A stretch of DNA of 64,000 nucleotides from Lysobacterales bacterium (GCA_028285525.1 JANQOZ010000017.1:44637-108636), one strand, 5' to 3'; positions 55,180-63,409 are shown, counted from the first letter of the stretch. Program-made: numbers and translations. The notes: a model not told the origin generated them from the letters alone.

Positions 55180-56129
55180 CGCGGCTGTCGCTCAGGCTGC
55201 TGCTCACGGTGCCTCTGCTGGCCGCCTGTGCGGACCCGGATCCCAACCTGATGGTCGGACAGCTTGAGACGGAACGCGTCCAGGTGAGCGGACCCGTCAC
55301 GGAGCTGATCGTCGCGATGCCGGTGACCGAAGGCCAGCGCGTTGCCGAGGGGGAGGTGCTTTTCCGGCTCGATCCGGCGGTCACGGAGGCCGCGCGGACC
55401 CGGGCCGTTGCGGCGCTGGCGGTGAACGAAGCCCAGCTGGCGGAGATCCAGCGTGGCCCGCGAACCGAAGCGATTGCCGCGGCGGCCGCGCGTCAGATCC
55501 AGGCTCGGGAGGATCTGACGATGCGGGAAACCACCCTGAAGCGGATCCGGGATCTCCAGCGGCAGAAGCTTGCATCAGACGACGACTACGACCAGGCACT
55601 GGCGGCAGAGAACATGGCGCGAGCCAGACTGGCAGAAGCGGACGCCACGCTGGCGGAGCTCAGAAATGGCAGCACGTCGGAGGAACTCGCGAGAGCGTCG
55701 GCGGCGGTGGAGCAGGCGCAGGCTGAGCTGGCGATGCTCGACCTGGAGCTTGAGCGGTTGACCGTCCGGGCGCCGGCGGCTGGCCGGGTCGAGCAGGTGC
55801 TGATCGAGCGGGGGGAACGTCCACGAGCGGGAGATCCGGTGATCACGCTGCTGCGGCTCGAGGATACCTTCGCCCGGATCTACGTACCGGCACAGCTTCG
55901 ATCACAGGCCCGCGTCGGTGAGCCCGTCGAACTGTTGATCCAGGGCCGGGAAGAGTGGCTTGCCGGCAGCCTGCGCTGGGTGTCCGCCGACGCCGCGTTT
56001 ACGCCCTATTTTGCGCTGACGCGCCATGACCGTGATCGACTGACCTACCCGGCAGAGGTGGCGCTCAAGGGCTCGGTGAGTGAGCTGCCGGCCGGCATGC
56101 CGCTGGAGGCGCGCTTTGTCGAGCCCTGA
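55176..56129 (+). CDS. HlyD-family efflux membrane fusion protein (lipoprotein)
   Basis: 317 residues. Lipobox LLAAC at about residue 18. Biotinyl-lipoyl halves PVTELIVAMPVTEGQRVAEG and VRAPAAGRVEQVLIERGERP flank a coiled-coil hairpin (about 65-185). Domain order is that of YbhG/MacA-type fusion proteins. It bridges the inner-membrane ABC pump and an outer-membrane channel encoded elsewhere. Confidence 0.9.
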   Translation: MTRLSLRLLLTVPLLAACADPDPNLMVGQLETERVQVSGPVTELIVAMPVTEGQRVAEGEVLFRLDPAVTEAARTRAVAALAVNEAQLAEIQRGPRTEAIAAAAARQIQAREDLTMRETTLKRIRDLQRQKLASDDDYDQALAAENMARARLAEADATLAELRNGSTSEELARASAAVEQAQAELAMLDLELERLTVRAPAAGRVEQVLIERGERPRAGDPVITLLRLEDTFARIYVPAQLRSQARVGEPVELLIQGREEWLAGSLRWVSADAAFTPYFALTRHDRDRLTYPAEVALKGSVSELPAGMPLEARFVEP

Positions 56130-57054
56130 GCAGACTGCGATCAGGGCCACGGGTCTCAGCAAACAGTTCGGCCAGCTGCGGGCCGTGTCGGACCTGAGCC
56201 TGGAGGTGCCGCGCGCGTCCATTTACGGATTCCTCGGGCCCAACGGATCGGGCAAATCCACGACCATCCGGATGCTCTGCGGCCTGCTCGAACCCACCAG
56301 CGGGGAGGCCCATGTCCTGGGACTGCCGGTCGCAGGTAATGCCTCGCGGCTCAAAGCCCGAATCGGGTACATGACTCAGAAATTCTCGCTGTACGGGGAC
56401 CTGAGCGTGCGGGAGAACCTCAGCTTTATCGCCAGCATTTACGGCCTTGCCGGCCGTCGCGCGCGTGAGCGTATCAATGAGCTTCAGCGTCGCTACGACC
56501 TGGTTGAGCAGCAAACCCAGCTGGCGGGCACCATGAGTGGCGGCCAGCGTCAGCGCCTGGCGCTGGCGGCGGCGGTGCTGCACCAGCCGGAGCTGCTGCT
56601 GCTGGATGAGCCGACCAGCGCGGTGGACCCGCGCAGTCGCCGGGACTTCTGGGCTTGCCTGTTTGAGCTCGCTCAGGCCGGGACCACCATCCTGGTTTCC
56701 ACTCACTACATGGACGAAGCCGAGCGATGCCACTACCTCGCCATTCTGGATCGCGGCGTGAAGGTGGCGGACGGGGATCCGGAGGAGCTCAAGCGCGAGA
56801 CGGGCATGCACGTGGTCGAGGTGCTGGGCGGGCTGGTCGGCGAGCTGCAGGAGACGCTGAGTGATGCGAGTGACGTTTTCAGCGTGACCCAGCTCGGCAT
56901 CAGTCTCCGGGTGCTGCTGCCGACTCGCTGCGGTGAGCCCGAAGCGAGGGTCAGAGCCCTGATCGATCCCGTCGACCGCGGTGCCCGGGTCAGACTCGTC
57001 GATCCCTCGCTGGAAGACGTTTTTGTCTCGGCGACCCGGTCTCCCAGCCGATGA
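56116..57054 (+). CDS. ABC-2 type exporter ATP-binding protein
   Basis: 312 residues from TTG at 56116 (SSPEQTAIRATGLSKQFG), overlapping the fusion-protein stop by 14 bases; an ATG at 56080 is less likely. Walker A GPNGSGKSTTIRML, Q-loop YMTQKFSLYGDLSVREN, signature TMSGGQRQRLALAAAV, Walker B LLLLDEPTSAVDP and the H-loop VSTHYMDEAERCHY are all intact. Resembles the half of YbhF. Powers the export complex. Confidence 0.92.
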   Translation: MSSPEQTAIRATGLSKQFGQLRAVSDLSLEVPRASIYGFLGPNGSGKSTTIRMLCGLLEPTSGEAHVLGLPVAGNASRLKARIGYMTQKFSLYGDLSVRENLSFIASIYGLAGRRARERINELQRRYDLVEQQTQLAGTMSGGQRQRLALAAAVLHQPELLLLDEPTSAVDPRSRRDFWACLFELAQAGTTILVSTHYMDEAERCHYLAILDRGVKVADGDPEELKRETGMHVVEVLGGLVGELQETLSDASDVFSVTQLGISLRVLLPTRCGEPEARVRALIDPVDRGARVRLVDPSLEDVFVSATRSPSR

Positions 57055-58145
57055 GGGGCGGTCTTCTCAGGCTGGCGGCAGTCATGGTCAAGGAGGTCCG
57101 GCAGCTCAGCCGTGATCGCCTGACGTTCGGCATGGTGCTGGGCATGCCGCTGATGCAGATGCTGCTGTTCGGCTATGCGATCAATATGGACGTCCGGGAC
57201 CTCAAAACGGCGGTGGCCAACCAATCCGGCAGCATGCTGTCCCAGCGCTTCCTTTCCGACGTCCGTCAGACCCAGGTCGCCGACATCATCATCACCACGG
57301 ATTCGCCGCAGTCGCTCGAGAACCTGCTGAGGCGAGGGGAGATTTCGGTAGGGATTCACATACCGAGCGACTTTGATCGGCGCCTCACCGATCCGAACCG
57401 GCCTGCGGCCCATCTGCTTATCGACGGGACTGATCCGACCATCACCGCCGTCGCCAATCAGCTCACTAGCCTGGTGCCGGATGCACCGAGCGGCCTTACG
57501 GCAACCCGCCACATCGAGGTACGTCCCTATTTCAACCCCGAGCAGCGCAGCGCGGTCAATATCGTTCCCGGCCTGCTCGGGACCATCCTGACCATGACGA
57601 TGATGCTGTTCACCGCCGTGGCGATCGTGCGTGAACGGGAGCGGGGCAACCTCGAACTCCTGATTAACACGCCGGTCAGCACACCCGAGCTGATGGTGGG
57701 CAAGGTGGTTCCTTACATCCTGATCGGCCTGGCCCAGGTTGCCCTCATCGTCGCGCTCGGTCAGCTGCTGTTTGAGGTGCCGTTTGCAGGGACGATCGGC
57801 AACCTCTACCTGGGAGCGGTCGTCTTTATCACCGCCAACCTGTCGCTCGGGCTGCTGATATCGACCGTCGCCCGTACGCAGTTCCAGGCGATGCAGATGA
57901 CCTTTTTTGTGATGCTGCCGTCGATTCTGCTGTCCGGCTTTATGTTTCCCTTTGAAGGGATGCCGGCTTTCGCGCAGTTTCTGGGTGAGTGTCTGCCCAA
58001 CACCCATTTCATCCGGATCGCGCGGGGCGTCATGCTGCGCGGCGCGGACGTGGCTGATCTGGCGGGCGAACTTCGATCGCTGGGGCTGATTGCGCTCGTA
58101 GCGCTCGGGCTGGCGATGGCGCGGTTTTCTCGACGGTTGGATTGA
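57051..58145 (+). CDS. ABC-2 type exporter permease
   Basis: 364 residues. N-terminal membrane helix after VKEVRQLSRDRLTFGMVLGM, a large periplasmic domain (about 50-170), then five helices with MLFTAVAIVRERERGNLELL, INTPVSTPELMVGKVVPYIL and the SGFMFPFEGMPAFAQFLGEC segment typical of YbhS/YbhR. One permease only is encoded, so the complex is probably a homodimer. Start overlaps the ATPase stop (ATGA). Confidence 0.92.
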   Translation: MRGGLLRLAAVMVKEVRQLSRDRLTFGMVLGMPLMQMLLFGYAINMDVRDLKTAVANQSGSMLSQRFLSDVRQTQVADIIITTDSPQSLENLLRRGEISVGIHIPSDFDRRLTDPNRPAAHLLIDGTDPTITAVANQLTSLVPDAPSGLTATRHIEVRPYFNPEQRSAVNIVPGLLGTILTMTMMLFTAVAIVRERERGNLELLINTPVSTPELMVGKVVPYILIGLAQVALIVALGQLLFEVPFAGTIGNLYLGAVVFITANLSLGLLISTVARTQFQAMQMTFFVMLPSILLSGFMFPFEGMPAFAQFLGECLPNTHFIRIARGVMLRGADVADLAGELRSLGLIALVALGLAMARFSRRLD

Positions 58146-58147
58146 AA

Positions 58148-58201
58148 GAGGTTAGGGAGGTTAGGGAGGTTAGGGAGGTTAGGGAGGTTAGGGAGGTTAG
58201 G
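58148..58201 (+). repeat. six tandem copies of a 9-bp unit
   Basis: GAGGTTAGG repeated six times without change directly after the permease stop (58143-58145). A minus-strand frame reads it as repeated Leu-Thr-Ser, but that frame is not a credible gene. Likely a slippage-prone minisatellite. Confidence 0.95.
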
Positions 58202-58456
58202 CGCCGCGCGCTGCGCGCTCGGCTGGAACCTCGCAGTGGGGCGCGGGAGTGACGTTGGGCTATCCTCGCGGGGTAGCTAGCAGGCCAACTGGCTCGGCGC
58301 TTATGGGATGCATTGCGACGGTTTAGGGGGAGGATTATTCGCCTGCTGCGCAGGCTCACCCCTCGAGGGGGTCGCTCAGTCGCTGCGCTCCCTGCGCGCT
58401 CGGCTCGAACCCCGCAGCATGGCTGCTAGGGGTTCGAATCAAGTCTCTCCGGCCCT
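58202..58456. repeat. hairpin-rich region with an inverted partial copy of the tRNA 3' end
   Basis: 58202-58330 shows nothing I can name. From about 58339 there are hairpins: GCCTGC/GCAGGC, CCCCTCGAGGGG, then TCGAACCCC (58405-58413) GCAGC ATG GCTGC TA GGGGTTCGA (58429-58437). The stretch GGGGTTCGAATC (58429-58440) onward to CTCCAAACC mimics the T-arm and 3' end of the neighbouring tRNA-Arg in the opposite orientation. The same type of block precedes tRNA-Ser at 59893-59982. Confidence 0.6.
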
Positions 58457-58498
58457 CCAAACCAAAAAACCACCGCATGCGGTGGTTTTTTGGTTTGG
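58457..58498. terminator. 42-nt perfect palindrome terminating tRNA-Arg
   Basis: The palindrome is centred on CCGCATGCGG with six A and six T in its arms, so it forms a terminator in either direction. Its right end includes the encoded CCA of the tRNA. Confidence 0.8.
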
Positions 58499-58572
58499 CG
58501 CGCCGGGGAGGATTCGAACCCCCGACCTCTTGGTTCGTAGCCAAGCACTCTATCCAACTGAGCTACCGGCGC
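58496..58572 (-). tRNA. tRNA-Arg (anticodon ACG)
   Basis: 77 nt on the minus strand. Acceptor GCGCCGG/CCGGCGC with discriminator G and encoded CCA; D-arm AGCTCAGTTGGATAGAGT; anticodon stem CTTGG/CCAAG with loop CTACGAA; T-arm GGGGGTTCGAATCCTCCCC. ACG is the wobble-modified arginine tRNA that reads CGN codons. Sits in the 545-base gap between the exporter permease and the dehydrogenase gene, with the palindromic terminator directly downstream. Confidence 0.97.
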
Positions 58573-58690
58573 ATCCGTCGCTGCCTGGCCGGTCGGGTCT
58601 GGCAGCGAGGGCGCGAATTATCCCAGTGGGTCCGTGGGCCGTCAACCACGATCGCGATATTATGTGGCTCGGTTTTTTGTGAGGTATCCG

Positions 58691-59707
58691 ATGGCGTTTG
58701 ATCACCCTGAGTTTGACGGCCACGAAGAGGTCGTTTGGTTTCACGACGCGGCGACAGGTTTAAAGGCGATCACGGCGCTCCACCGGGTCCGCGGTGGTTC
58801 CGCGCTCGGCGGCATCCGATTCCTGCCCTATCCCGACGATCACGCGGCGCTGACTGACGTCCTGCGCCTGAGCCGCGCGATGACCTATAAGTGGGCGCTG
58901 ACGGGTTTGGAGTTCGGCGGCGGTAAGTCAGTTGTCATCGCGGGTCCTGAACAGAAGTCCCCTGAATTGCTGCACGCCATGGGGCGGTGCATCAACTCGC
59001 TCGGCGGGCGCTACCACGGTGCTCCGGATGTCGGAAGCTGTGCTGAGGATATGGCCGTCATTCGGGAGACCACTCAATACGTTGCGGGTCTGCCCGGTTC
59101 AGATACGTCCATACCGACGGCCAAAGGCCTGTTTCACGCGATTGCCGCCATCGCCAAAGCCACCCTCGATGCCCAGGACCTGACCGGCGTAACCGTCGCC
59201 ATCCAGGGCGCCGGCGGCGTCGGCGGGCGGCTTTGCCGCCACCTCGGTGAAGCGGGGGCCGCCGTGAAGGTCGCCGACGTCGACGCCCGGCTGGCTGAGG
59301 CGGCCGCAGCGAGCTGCGGCGGAGAGGTGATAGCGCCGGAAAAAGTCTTGAGCGAGCCTGCGGACATCCTGTCGCCCTGCGCGCTGGGCGCAGTGCTGAA
59401 TGAAGAGTCCATCCCCACACTGGGTGCCAAGGTCGTCTGTGGCGCGGCCAACAATCAGCTTGCTGAGCTGGCTGATGCCGATCGGCTCTTAGAAGCTGGG
59501 ATTACCTGGGGCCCTGACTACGTCGTCAGCGCTGGCGGCATTATCGGCGGTGCCCGGGAGATGGGCATCATCGACGATGCGGGGTGTGAGGCTCGCCTCA
59601 AGGGCATCGGCGACACGCTGCTCAAGGTCCTGGACCGTGCGCGCGGCGCGCAGGTCAATACCGATCTGGCGGCTAAGGCGATGGCTCGCGAGATTATTGG
59701 GGATTGA
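58691..59707 (+). CDS. Leu/Glu/Phe/Val dehydrogenase family protein
   Basis: 338 residues; start at MAFDHPEFDGHEEVVWFHDA with GAGG upstream. Gly-rich substrate loop GGSALGGIRFLPY, catalytic Lys in KWALTGLEFGGGKSVV, then PDVGSCAEDMAVI and the NAD fold VAIQGAGGVGGRLCRHLGEA. Length and the GGSALGG motif match leucine dehydrogenases, which deaminate branched-chain amino acids. Monocistronic. Confidence 0.88.
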   Translation: MAFDHPEFDGHEEVVWFHDAATGLKAITALHRVRGGSALGGIRFLPYPDDHAALTDVLRLSRAMTYKWALTGLEFGGGKSVVIAGPEQKSPELLHAMGRCINSLGGRYHGAPDVGSCAEDMAVIRETTQYVAGLPGSDTSIPTAKGLFHAIAAIAKATLDAQDLTGVTVAIQGAGGVGGRLCRHLGEAGAAVKVADVDARLAEAAAASCGGEVIAPEKVLSEPADILSPCALGAVLNEESIPTLGAKVVCGAANNQLAELADADRLLEAGITWGPDYVVSAGGIIGGAREMGIIDDAGCEARLKGIGDTLLKVLDRARGAQVNTDLAAKAMAREIIGD

Positions 59708-59982
59708 GGGTGGGGTGGCGCCTTGCTTTGCTGCGGTGTAAACGTTGCTGGTCCGATAGTCCGCTGGTCCGGCCGGACGGGTTCCTCGGAATGACTTTTC
59801 TCGTCGCCGCTAGATAACTTGCGCCGGGTTTCGGTCGAGTTACGGAGCCCGGTGCGATTGGTCGGGATTGATTCGCAAACGTAGTATCGTTTGCTCACCC
59901 CTACGGGGCGCCTTCGCTTCGCTACGGCGTCCAAATTGCCTTTCGGCAATTTGTCGAACCAGAGGGTTCTCCGTACTACCGA
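59708..59982. repeat. intergenic stretch ending in a hairpin block before tRNA-Ser
   Basis: 59708-59892 shows no supported feature. From 59893 there are a CACCCC/GGGG hairpin, AAATTGCC TTTC GGCAATTT (59933-59952), GAACC/GGTTC (59956-59969) and then CTCTCTCC matching the 3' end of tRNA-Ser in inverted orientation. It has the same order of elements as the block beside tRNA-Arg. Confidence 0.6.
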
Positions 59983-60038
59983 CTCTCTCCGCCACTAAAA
60001 AACCCGCGCGAGCGCGGGTTTTTTAGTGGCGGAGAGAG
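59983..60038. terminator. 56-nt perfect palindrome terminating tRNA-Ser
   Basis: Twenty-seven matched bases on each side of a GA centre, containing AAAAAACCCGCGC and GCGCGGGTTTTTT. Its right arm runs 12 bases into the tRNA-Ser acceptor end. It works as a bidirectional terminator. Confidence 0.85.
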
Positions 60039-60117
60039 AGGGATTCGAACCCTCGATGGGCTTTTGACCCATACTCCCTTAGCAGGGGAGCGCCTTCAGC
60101 CGCTCGGCCACCTCTCC
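60027..60117 (-). tRNA. tRNA-Ser (anticodon GCT)
   Basis: 91 nt on the minus strand, class II with a long variable arm. Acceptor GGAGAGG/TCTCTCC with discriminator G and encoded CCA; anticodon loop CTGCTAA (GCT); T-arm GAGGGTTCGAATCCCTC. Reads AGC and AGU. Lies 111 bases downstream of csrA, an arrangement seen widely in gammaproteobacteria. Confidence 0.97.
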
Positions 60118-60228
60118 GCGGGGCCGGTATTCTAACTGACCTTTTTGGTGTTTTTCACGGAAAAAGTGAAAAAAAGCGTTTGCTTGGTTCGGCAGGAACT
60201 GGGGCATTCGCGCGGCGCCCGTCGCCGG

Positions 60229-60420
60229 TCAGCTCTTTGCCGGGTCTTCGGCGTCGTCTTCCTGGCGGATTCGCTCGTAGATTTCTTCCCGGTGCACGGC
60301 AACGTCCTTGGGTGCATTGATGCCGATACGCACCTGGTTCCCTTTAACGCCGAGCACGGTGACCGTAATTTCGTCACCGATCATCAGCGTTTCGCCGACC
60401 CGGCGGGTCAGAATCAGCAT
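60229..60420 (-). CDS. csrA: carbon storage regulator CsrA
   Basis: 63 residues, standard length. [40 protein letters not shown] and REEIYERI are the full family signature, including the RNA-binding Leu4 and Arg44 regions. CsrA binds GGA motifs near ribosome sites and alters translation of metabolism and motility genes. The csrA-tRNA-Ser pair is typical; the usual alaS and lysC are not in the window upstream. Confidence 0.97.
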   Translation of the reverse strand: MLILTRRVGETLMIGDEITVTVLGVKGNQVRIGINAPKDVAVHREEIYERIRQEDDAEDPAKS

Positions 60421-60541
60421 GTTGTTCTTTCTTGGGTCACAGGGACTCTCCTATCCCGCGTCGCTCCGGCGAGCGACACCGCCGTGTCCTTTAAAGTAGC
60501 CTGATTGTCGCCCAAAGTTGCTGCTGCGCACAAGCGAGGCG

Positions 60542-61597
60542 CTACTGCCCCGCCAGCATGGCCGACATACCGCCTTCAATGTAGCTGGCGCTGATCCCGT
60601 GCTGGGACAGCAGGAAAGCTGCTGCGGAACTGCGCGCGCCGCAGTCGCAATAGGTGATATGAGGCGCAGACGTGTCCAGATCGGCAATCGCGTCGCGCAG
60701 TCGGTAAAGCGGAACATTGCGGCTGCCCCGGATCGAACGGCTGCCGTGCTCGTTCTCCATTCGGACATCTATGAGCACGGCGCCATCCTGCTTCACCTGG
60801 CGGGCGGCTTCGCGCGCGGGGAGCGACTGGACGACCGGACGAATCAGGAGGGCCTTGAAGCGTTCTTTTCCCAGGCGCATCAGCACGCCGGGCTGCGTCA
60901 TCACGACCGTTGCGTTACGCGGCAGGCCGGAGATGAGTGCCTCCTCTCCAAAACTCTGCCCCGCCTCGAGCGTCGCGATCGGAATCGGTACCGGGCCCGC
61001 CATGCGCCGCACCTCAGCCTGGCCCTCCACGATCATGTAGTAGTAGTCGCCGTCGTCACCCTGGCGCACGATTTCCTGGCCGGCCTCACACTCCATACGC
61101 TCGACCGCCGCAAAAAACAGCTCGATATTTTCCGTCGGCAGCTCACGAAAGATTTCGCTCTGCACGATCTGAAACATCCATGAACCGTCGAGCCCCTCGG
61201 CATCCGCAACGTCCGTCACGCTCAAAGAAGGCATCTCGCCGGTGACCAGTTGGCTGCGGGTCGCCAGGTCCTCGACCAGCGCTCGCGGCGCCTCGATGAC
61301 AACGGCGCTCTCGCTGGTCACCTGCGCAGTGTGCGGCCGGGGCTGCAGGTTGCCCATCGCGTAACGCGCGGCGTCGTCGCCCACGGCGAGCGACCGTACC
61401 TGGCCGCTTGCTGACTTGCGGGCGATGGCGCCGTCCGCCAGAAAAATAATCAGCTCGTCCTCGTCACCCTCGAGATACACGCATTCGCCCTGCATGAGCT
61501 CGCGTTCGCACGCCGCGGCGAGAAAGGCTTCGAACTGCTCGGCGCCGAAGGTGCTGAGCGGATTGATCGTACGCAGAACGTCGAGGTACTGTTCCAT
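60542..61597 (-). CDS. double cyclic-nucleotide-binding / rhodanese protein
   Basis: 351 residues. Two Crp-like cNMP-binding barrels: about 1-115 (degenerate) and about 135-250 (EIVRQGDDGDYYYMIVEGQA then SFGEEALISGLPRNATVVMT, with the phosphate-binding Glu-Arg pair). A C-terminal rhodanese domain (about 265-350) has its active cysteine in ITYCDCGARSS. No DNA-binding helix is seen, so it is not a transcription factor. Probably a cAMP-controlled sulfur-transfer or sensor protein. Upstream of csrA by 121 bases. Confidence 0.85.
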   Translation of the reverse strand: MEQYLDVLRTINPLSTFGAEQFEAFLAAACERELMQGECVYLEGDEDELIIFLADGAIARKSASGQVRSLAVGDDAARYAMGNLQPRPHTAQVTSESAVVIEAPRALVEDLATRSQLVTGEMPSLSVTDVADAEGLDGSWMFQIVQSEIFRELPTENIELFFAAVERMECEAGQEIVRQGDDGDYYYMIVEGQAEVRRMAGPVPIPIATLEAGQSFGEEALISGLPRNATVVMTQPGVLMRLGKERFKALLIRPVVQSLPAREAARQVKQDGAVLIDVRMENEHGSRSIRGSRNVPLYRLRDAIADLDTSAPHITYCDCGARSSAAAFLLSQHGISASYIEGGMSAMLAGQ

Positions 61598-61737
61598 GGT
61601 CAGGAAGCGAATGGCCGTGATTGCGTGATGTTCGCATTTACGTTCGCTCTACGCCATACGGGTAAATCTGCCGTCGTGGCGTGCGTCGAGGTCGTTGACT
61701 GGGGCCGGCCGGACCCGTACCATTCGACGGCTTTTTT

Positions 61738-61814
61738 CGGGGTGTAGCGCAGTCTGGTAGCGCGCCTGCTTTGGGAGCAGGATGTCGGGGGTTCGAATCC
61801 CTCCACCCCGACCA
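61738..61814 (+). tRNA. tRNA-Pro (anticodon TGG)
   Basis: 77 nt including encoded CCA. Acceptor CGGGGTG/CACCCCG, anticodon stem CCTGC/GCAGG with loop TTTGGGA, T-arm GGGGGTTCGAATCCCTCC. Eight bases separate it from the following tRNA-Arg, so both are processed from one transcript. Confidence 0.97.
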
Positions 61815-61822
61815 GTTTCCCG

Positions 61823-61899
61823 GCGCCTGTAGCTCAACTGGATAGAGCACCGGCCTTCTAAGCCGACGGTTGCAGGTTCGAGTCCTGCCGGGCGCGCCA
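61823..61899 (+). tRNA. tRNA-Arg (anticodon TCT), probable integration site
   Basis: 77 nt including CCA. Acceptor GCGCCTG/CGGGCGC, anticodon loop CTTCTAA, T-arm GCAGGTTCGAGTCCTGC. A tyrosine recombinase gene ends 17 bases beyond its 3' end, the classical geometry of an element inserted into the 3' part of a tRNA gene with the tRNA left intact. Confidence 0.97.
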
Positions 61900-61915
61900 A
61901 GCAACCCTTGGTAAG

Positions 61916-63013
61916 TCAATCAGTTACGGGCCCTTCGTGGGCTCGTTTCTTTTTCCCTCCTGATTTTTGTGTCAATTTTGTGCCGCTGTTTTCGGCAAAT
62001 GCCGCGATATGACCCGGAGCCAGGTGCGCATAGCGCAGCACCATGTCGAGGCTGGCCCAGCCGCCGAGTCGCTGAAGAACCTCCAGCGGCGTGCCAGCCT
62101 GAACATGCCACGAGGCCCAAGTATGGCGAAGGTCGTGCCAGCGAAAGTTCTCGGGATGGCGACCTTTGTGGGGCCGCAATCCCTGAGCTTCGAGGGCGTC
62201 TCGCCAGACTTTGGTGTTGGCGACGGCTATGGGCTGGCCCCGATACACGAAAACCCGCTCCTTGTGCTTGAAGCGCCAGCGCCGAAGCACCGCCACGGCG
62301 TCGTCGTTCAGCGGTACCGAGATGGCAGTGCGGGTCTTCGACAGCGATGCGTCGACCCAAGCCACGCGCCGAGCCAAATCGACAGAGGACCAGGTCAAGC
62401 CCGTGACGTTGAATTCCCGCAGCCCGGTGGCAAGCGAGAAGCGGACCATATCGGCGGTATGCGGGTAGGGCGACAGCTGCTCCAGGAGCTGCTGGGCCTT
62501 CTCCCTGGTTAACCACAGAAATCCACCGGAACCGCGCTCCGAGGCCAAACGAATCGGCGGCGGCTGGTCTAACCACTGCCAGTCCAACGCAGCACGCCTC
62601 AGGACGTTTCGCACCAGCGAAAGGTACCTATTGGCATTCGCCTGGCTTTTGCCGCCTTGTGGGCCGTTTCCGGCCGTCAGATCGGCTCTAATGCCGGCCA
62701 GCACATCTGGGGTGACCTGATCAAGCATCAGGTGGCCGAGATGCCGGTCGAGCCAGCGGAGTTTGGCAAGGTCTTCTCCATGAGTCCGTTTGTCCCGGGT
62801 CCCGTCTGTAAAGCGGACCACAGCTTCCTGCCATGACCGCCTGGGGCGATCCCCGAGTTGATGCACCCGCCAGGCTTCTGCCTTCAGTCGATCCGCGTAT
62901 TCCTGGGCTTCCTTTTTGTTGGGAGTCCCAGTGCTTTGGCGTATTCGACGGCCGTCAGGCGCCGTGTAGGCGAGGTGCCAGTTGCCGCTTTTCGATCTGC
63001 GATAGATTCGCAT
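61916..63013 (-). CDS. tyrosine recombinase / integrase of a tRNA-integrated element
   Basis: 365 residues from ATG at 63013, which has AAGGAG seven bases upstream; the longer frame is not needed. An Arm-type N-terminus (MRIYRRSKSGNWHLAYTAPD), SAM-like core-binding domain (about 60-165), and the catalytic domain with Arg in SLATGLREFNVTGLTW, HDLRHTWASWH (His-x-x-Arg) and the nucleophile Tyr in MVLRYAHLAPGH. A lysine-rich tail ends it. It integrates an element next to tRNA-Arg(TCT); transcription points at the tRNA, so the element lies to the right. Confidence 0.93.
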   Translation of the reverse strand: MRIYRRSKSGNWHLAYTAPDGRRIRQSTGTPNKKEAQEYADRLKAEAWRVHQLGDRPRRSWQEAVVRFTDGTRDKRTHGEDLAKLRWLDRHLGHLMLDQVTPDVLAGIRADLTAGNGPQGGKSQANANRYLSLVRNVLRRAALDWQWLDQPPPIRLASERGSGGFLWLTREKAQQLLEQLSPYPHTADMVRFSLATGLREFNVTGLTWSSVDLARRVAWVDASLSKTRTAISVPLNDDAVAVLRRWRFKHKERVFVYRGQPIAVANTKVWRDALEAQGLRPHKGRHPENFRWHDLRHTWASWHVQAGTPLEVLQRLGGWASLDMVLRYAHLAPGHIAAFAENSGTKLTQKSGGKKKRAHEGPVTD

Positions 63014-63226
63014 AGTCGTCTCCTTATCGATCGGTGCGGCGACCGCTCGGGGCCAGTATAGCCCCGTGCCCGGTAGGGCAGGTTGGCTCGAAGACGTACC
63101 CACATAAGTCCGAACCTGCCGAAAATGAGTTTTCCTTAGCCGTGCTCGCGGTTTGACCATTCCGGCATGGCACCACGCCAGACAAGCGGGTTCGCGCACC
63201 TCGATCGCGGTCGTGGTTGCCGACGA
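63014..63226. other. left part of the integrated element without a gene
   Basis: Upstream region of the integrase. I see its ribosome site at 63020-63026 and no open frame worth reporting. The promoter of the integrase should lie here, but no convincing -35/-10 pair was found. Confidence 0.4.
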
Positions 63227-63313
63227 CTACGATCGCCCACGGTAGGTCGCCGGTAACTGCCTGCAGGAGCCATTCCTGCTCGGTTCCTTAAGCTGATGGT
63301 TCAGGTCTTTCAT
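63227..63313 (-). pseudogene. possible broken 5' end of a second integrase-like gene
   Basis: ATG at 63313 opens MKDLNHQLKEPSRNGSCRQL, closed by TAG after 28 codons. The opening MKDLNxQLK resembles the start of a family of phage-type integrases I recall (MKDLN-x-QLKQLC-x-RNRDGS); here the frame is lost within about ten residues. The call rests on that short similarity and may be chance. Confidence 0.3.
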
Positions 63314-63409
63314 GGTGCATTTCTCAGTCGGTTAGTTTTGGTGACCAGCACGTGCCGTTTGAAAACACGTGGTCCGAAAAATCGGCAAGGGTCATGGGAC
63401 ACCAGTCTC

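Noticed and set aside
58148..58201. CRISPR array
   Set aside because: Nine-base units without spacers; no cas genes and no spaced repeats elsewhere in the window.
58030..58359. Minus-strand frame with repeated Leu-Thr-Ser
   Set aside because: Generated by the 9-bp tandem repeat and the permease antisense.
59518..59949. 143-residue minus-strand frame over the end of the dehydrogenase gene
   Set aside because: Mostly antisense of the dehydrogenase C-terminus; no motif.
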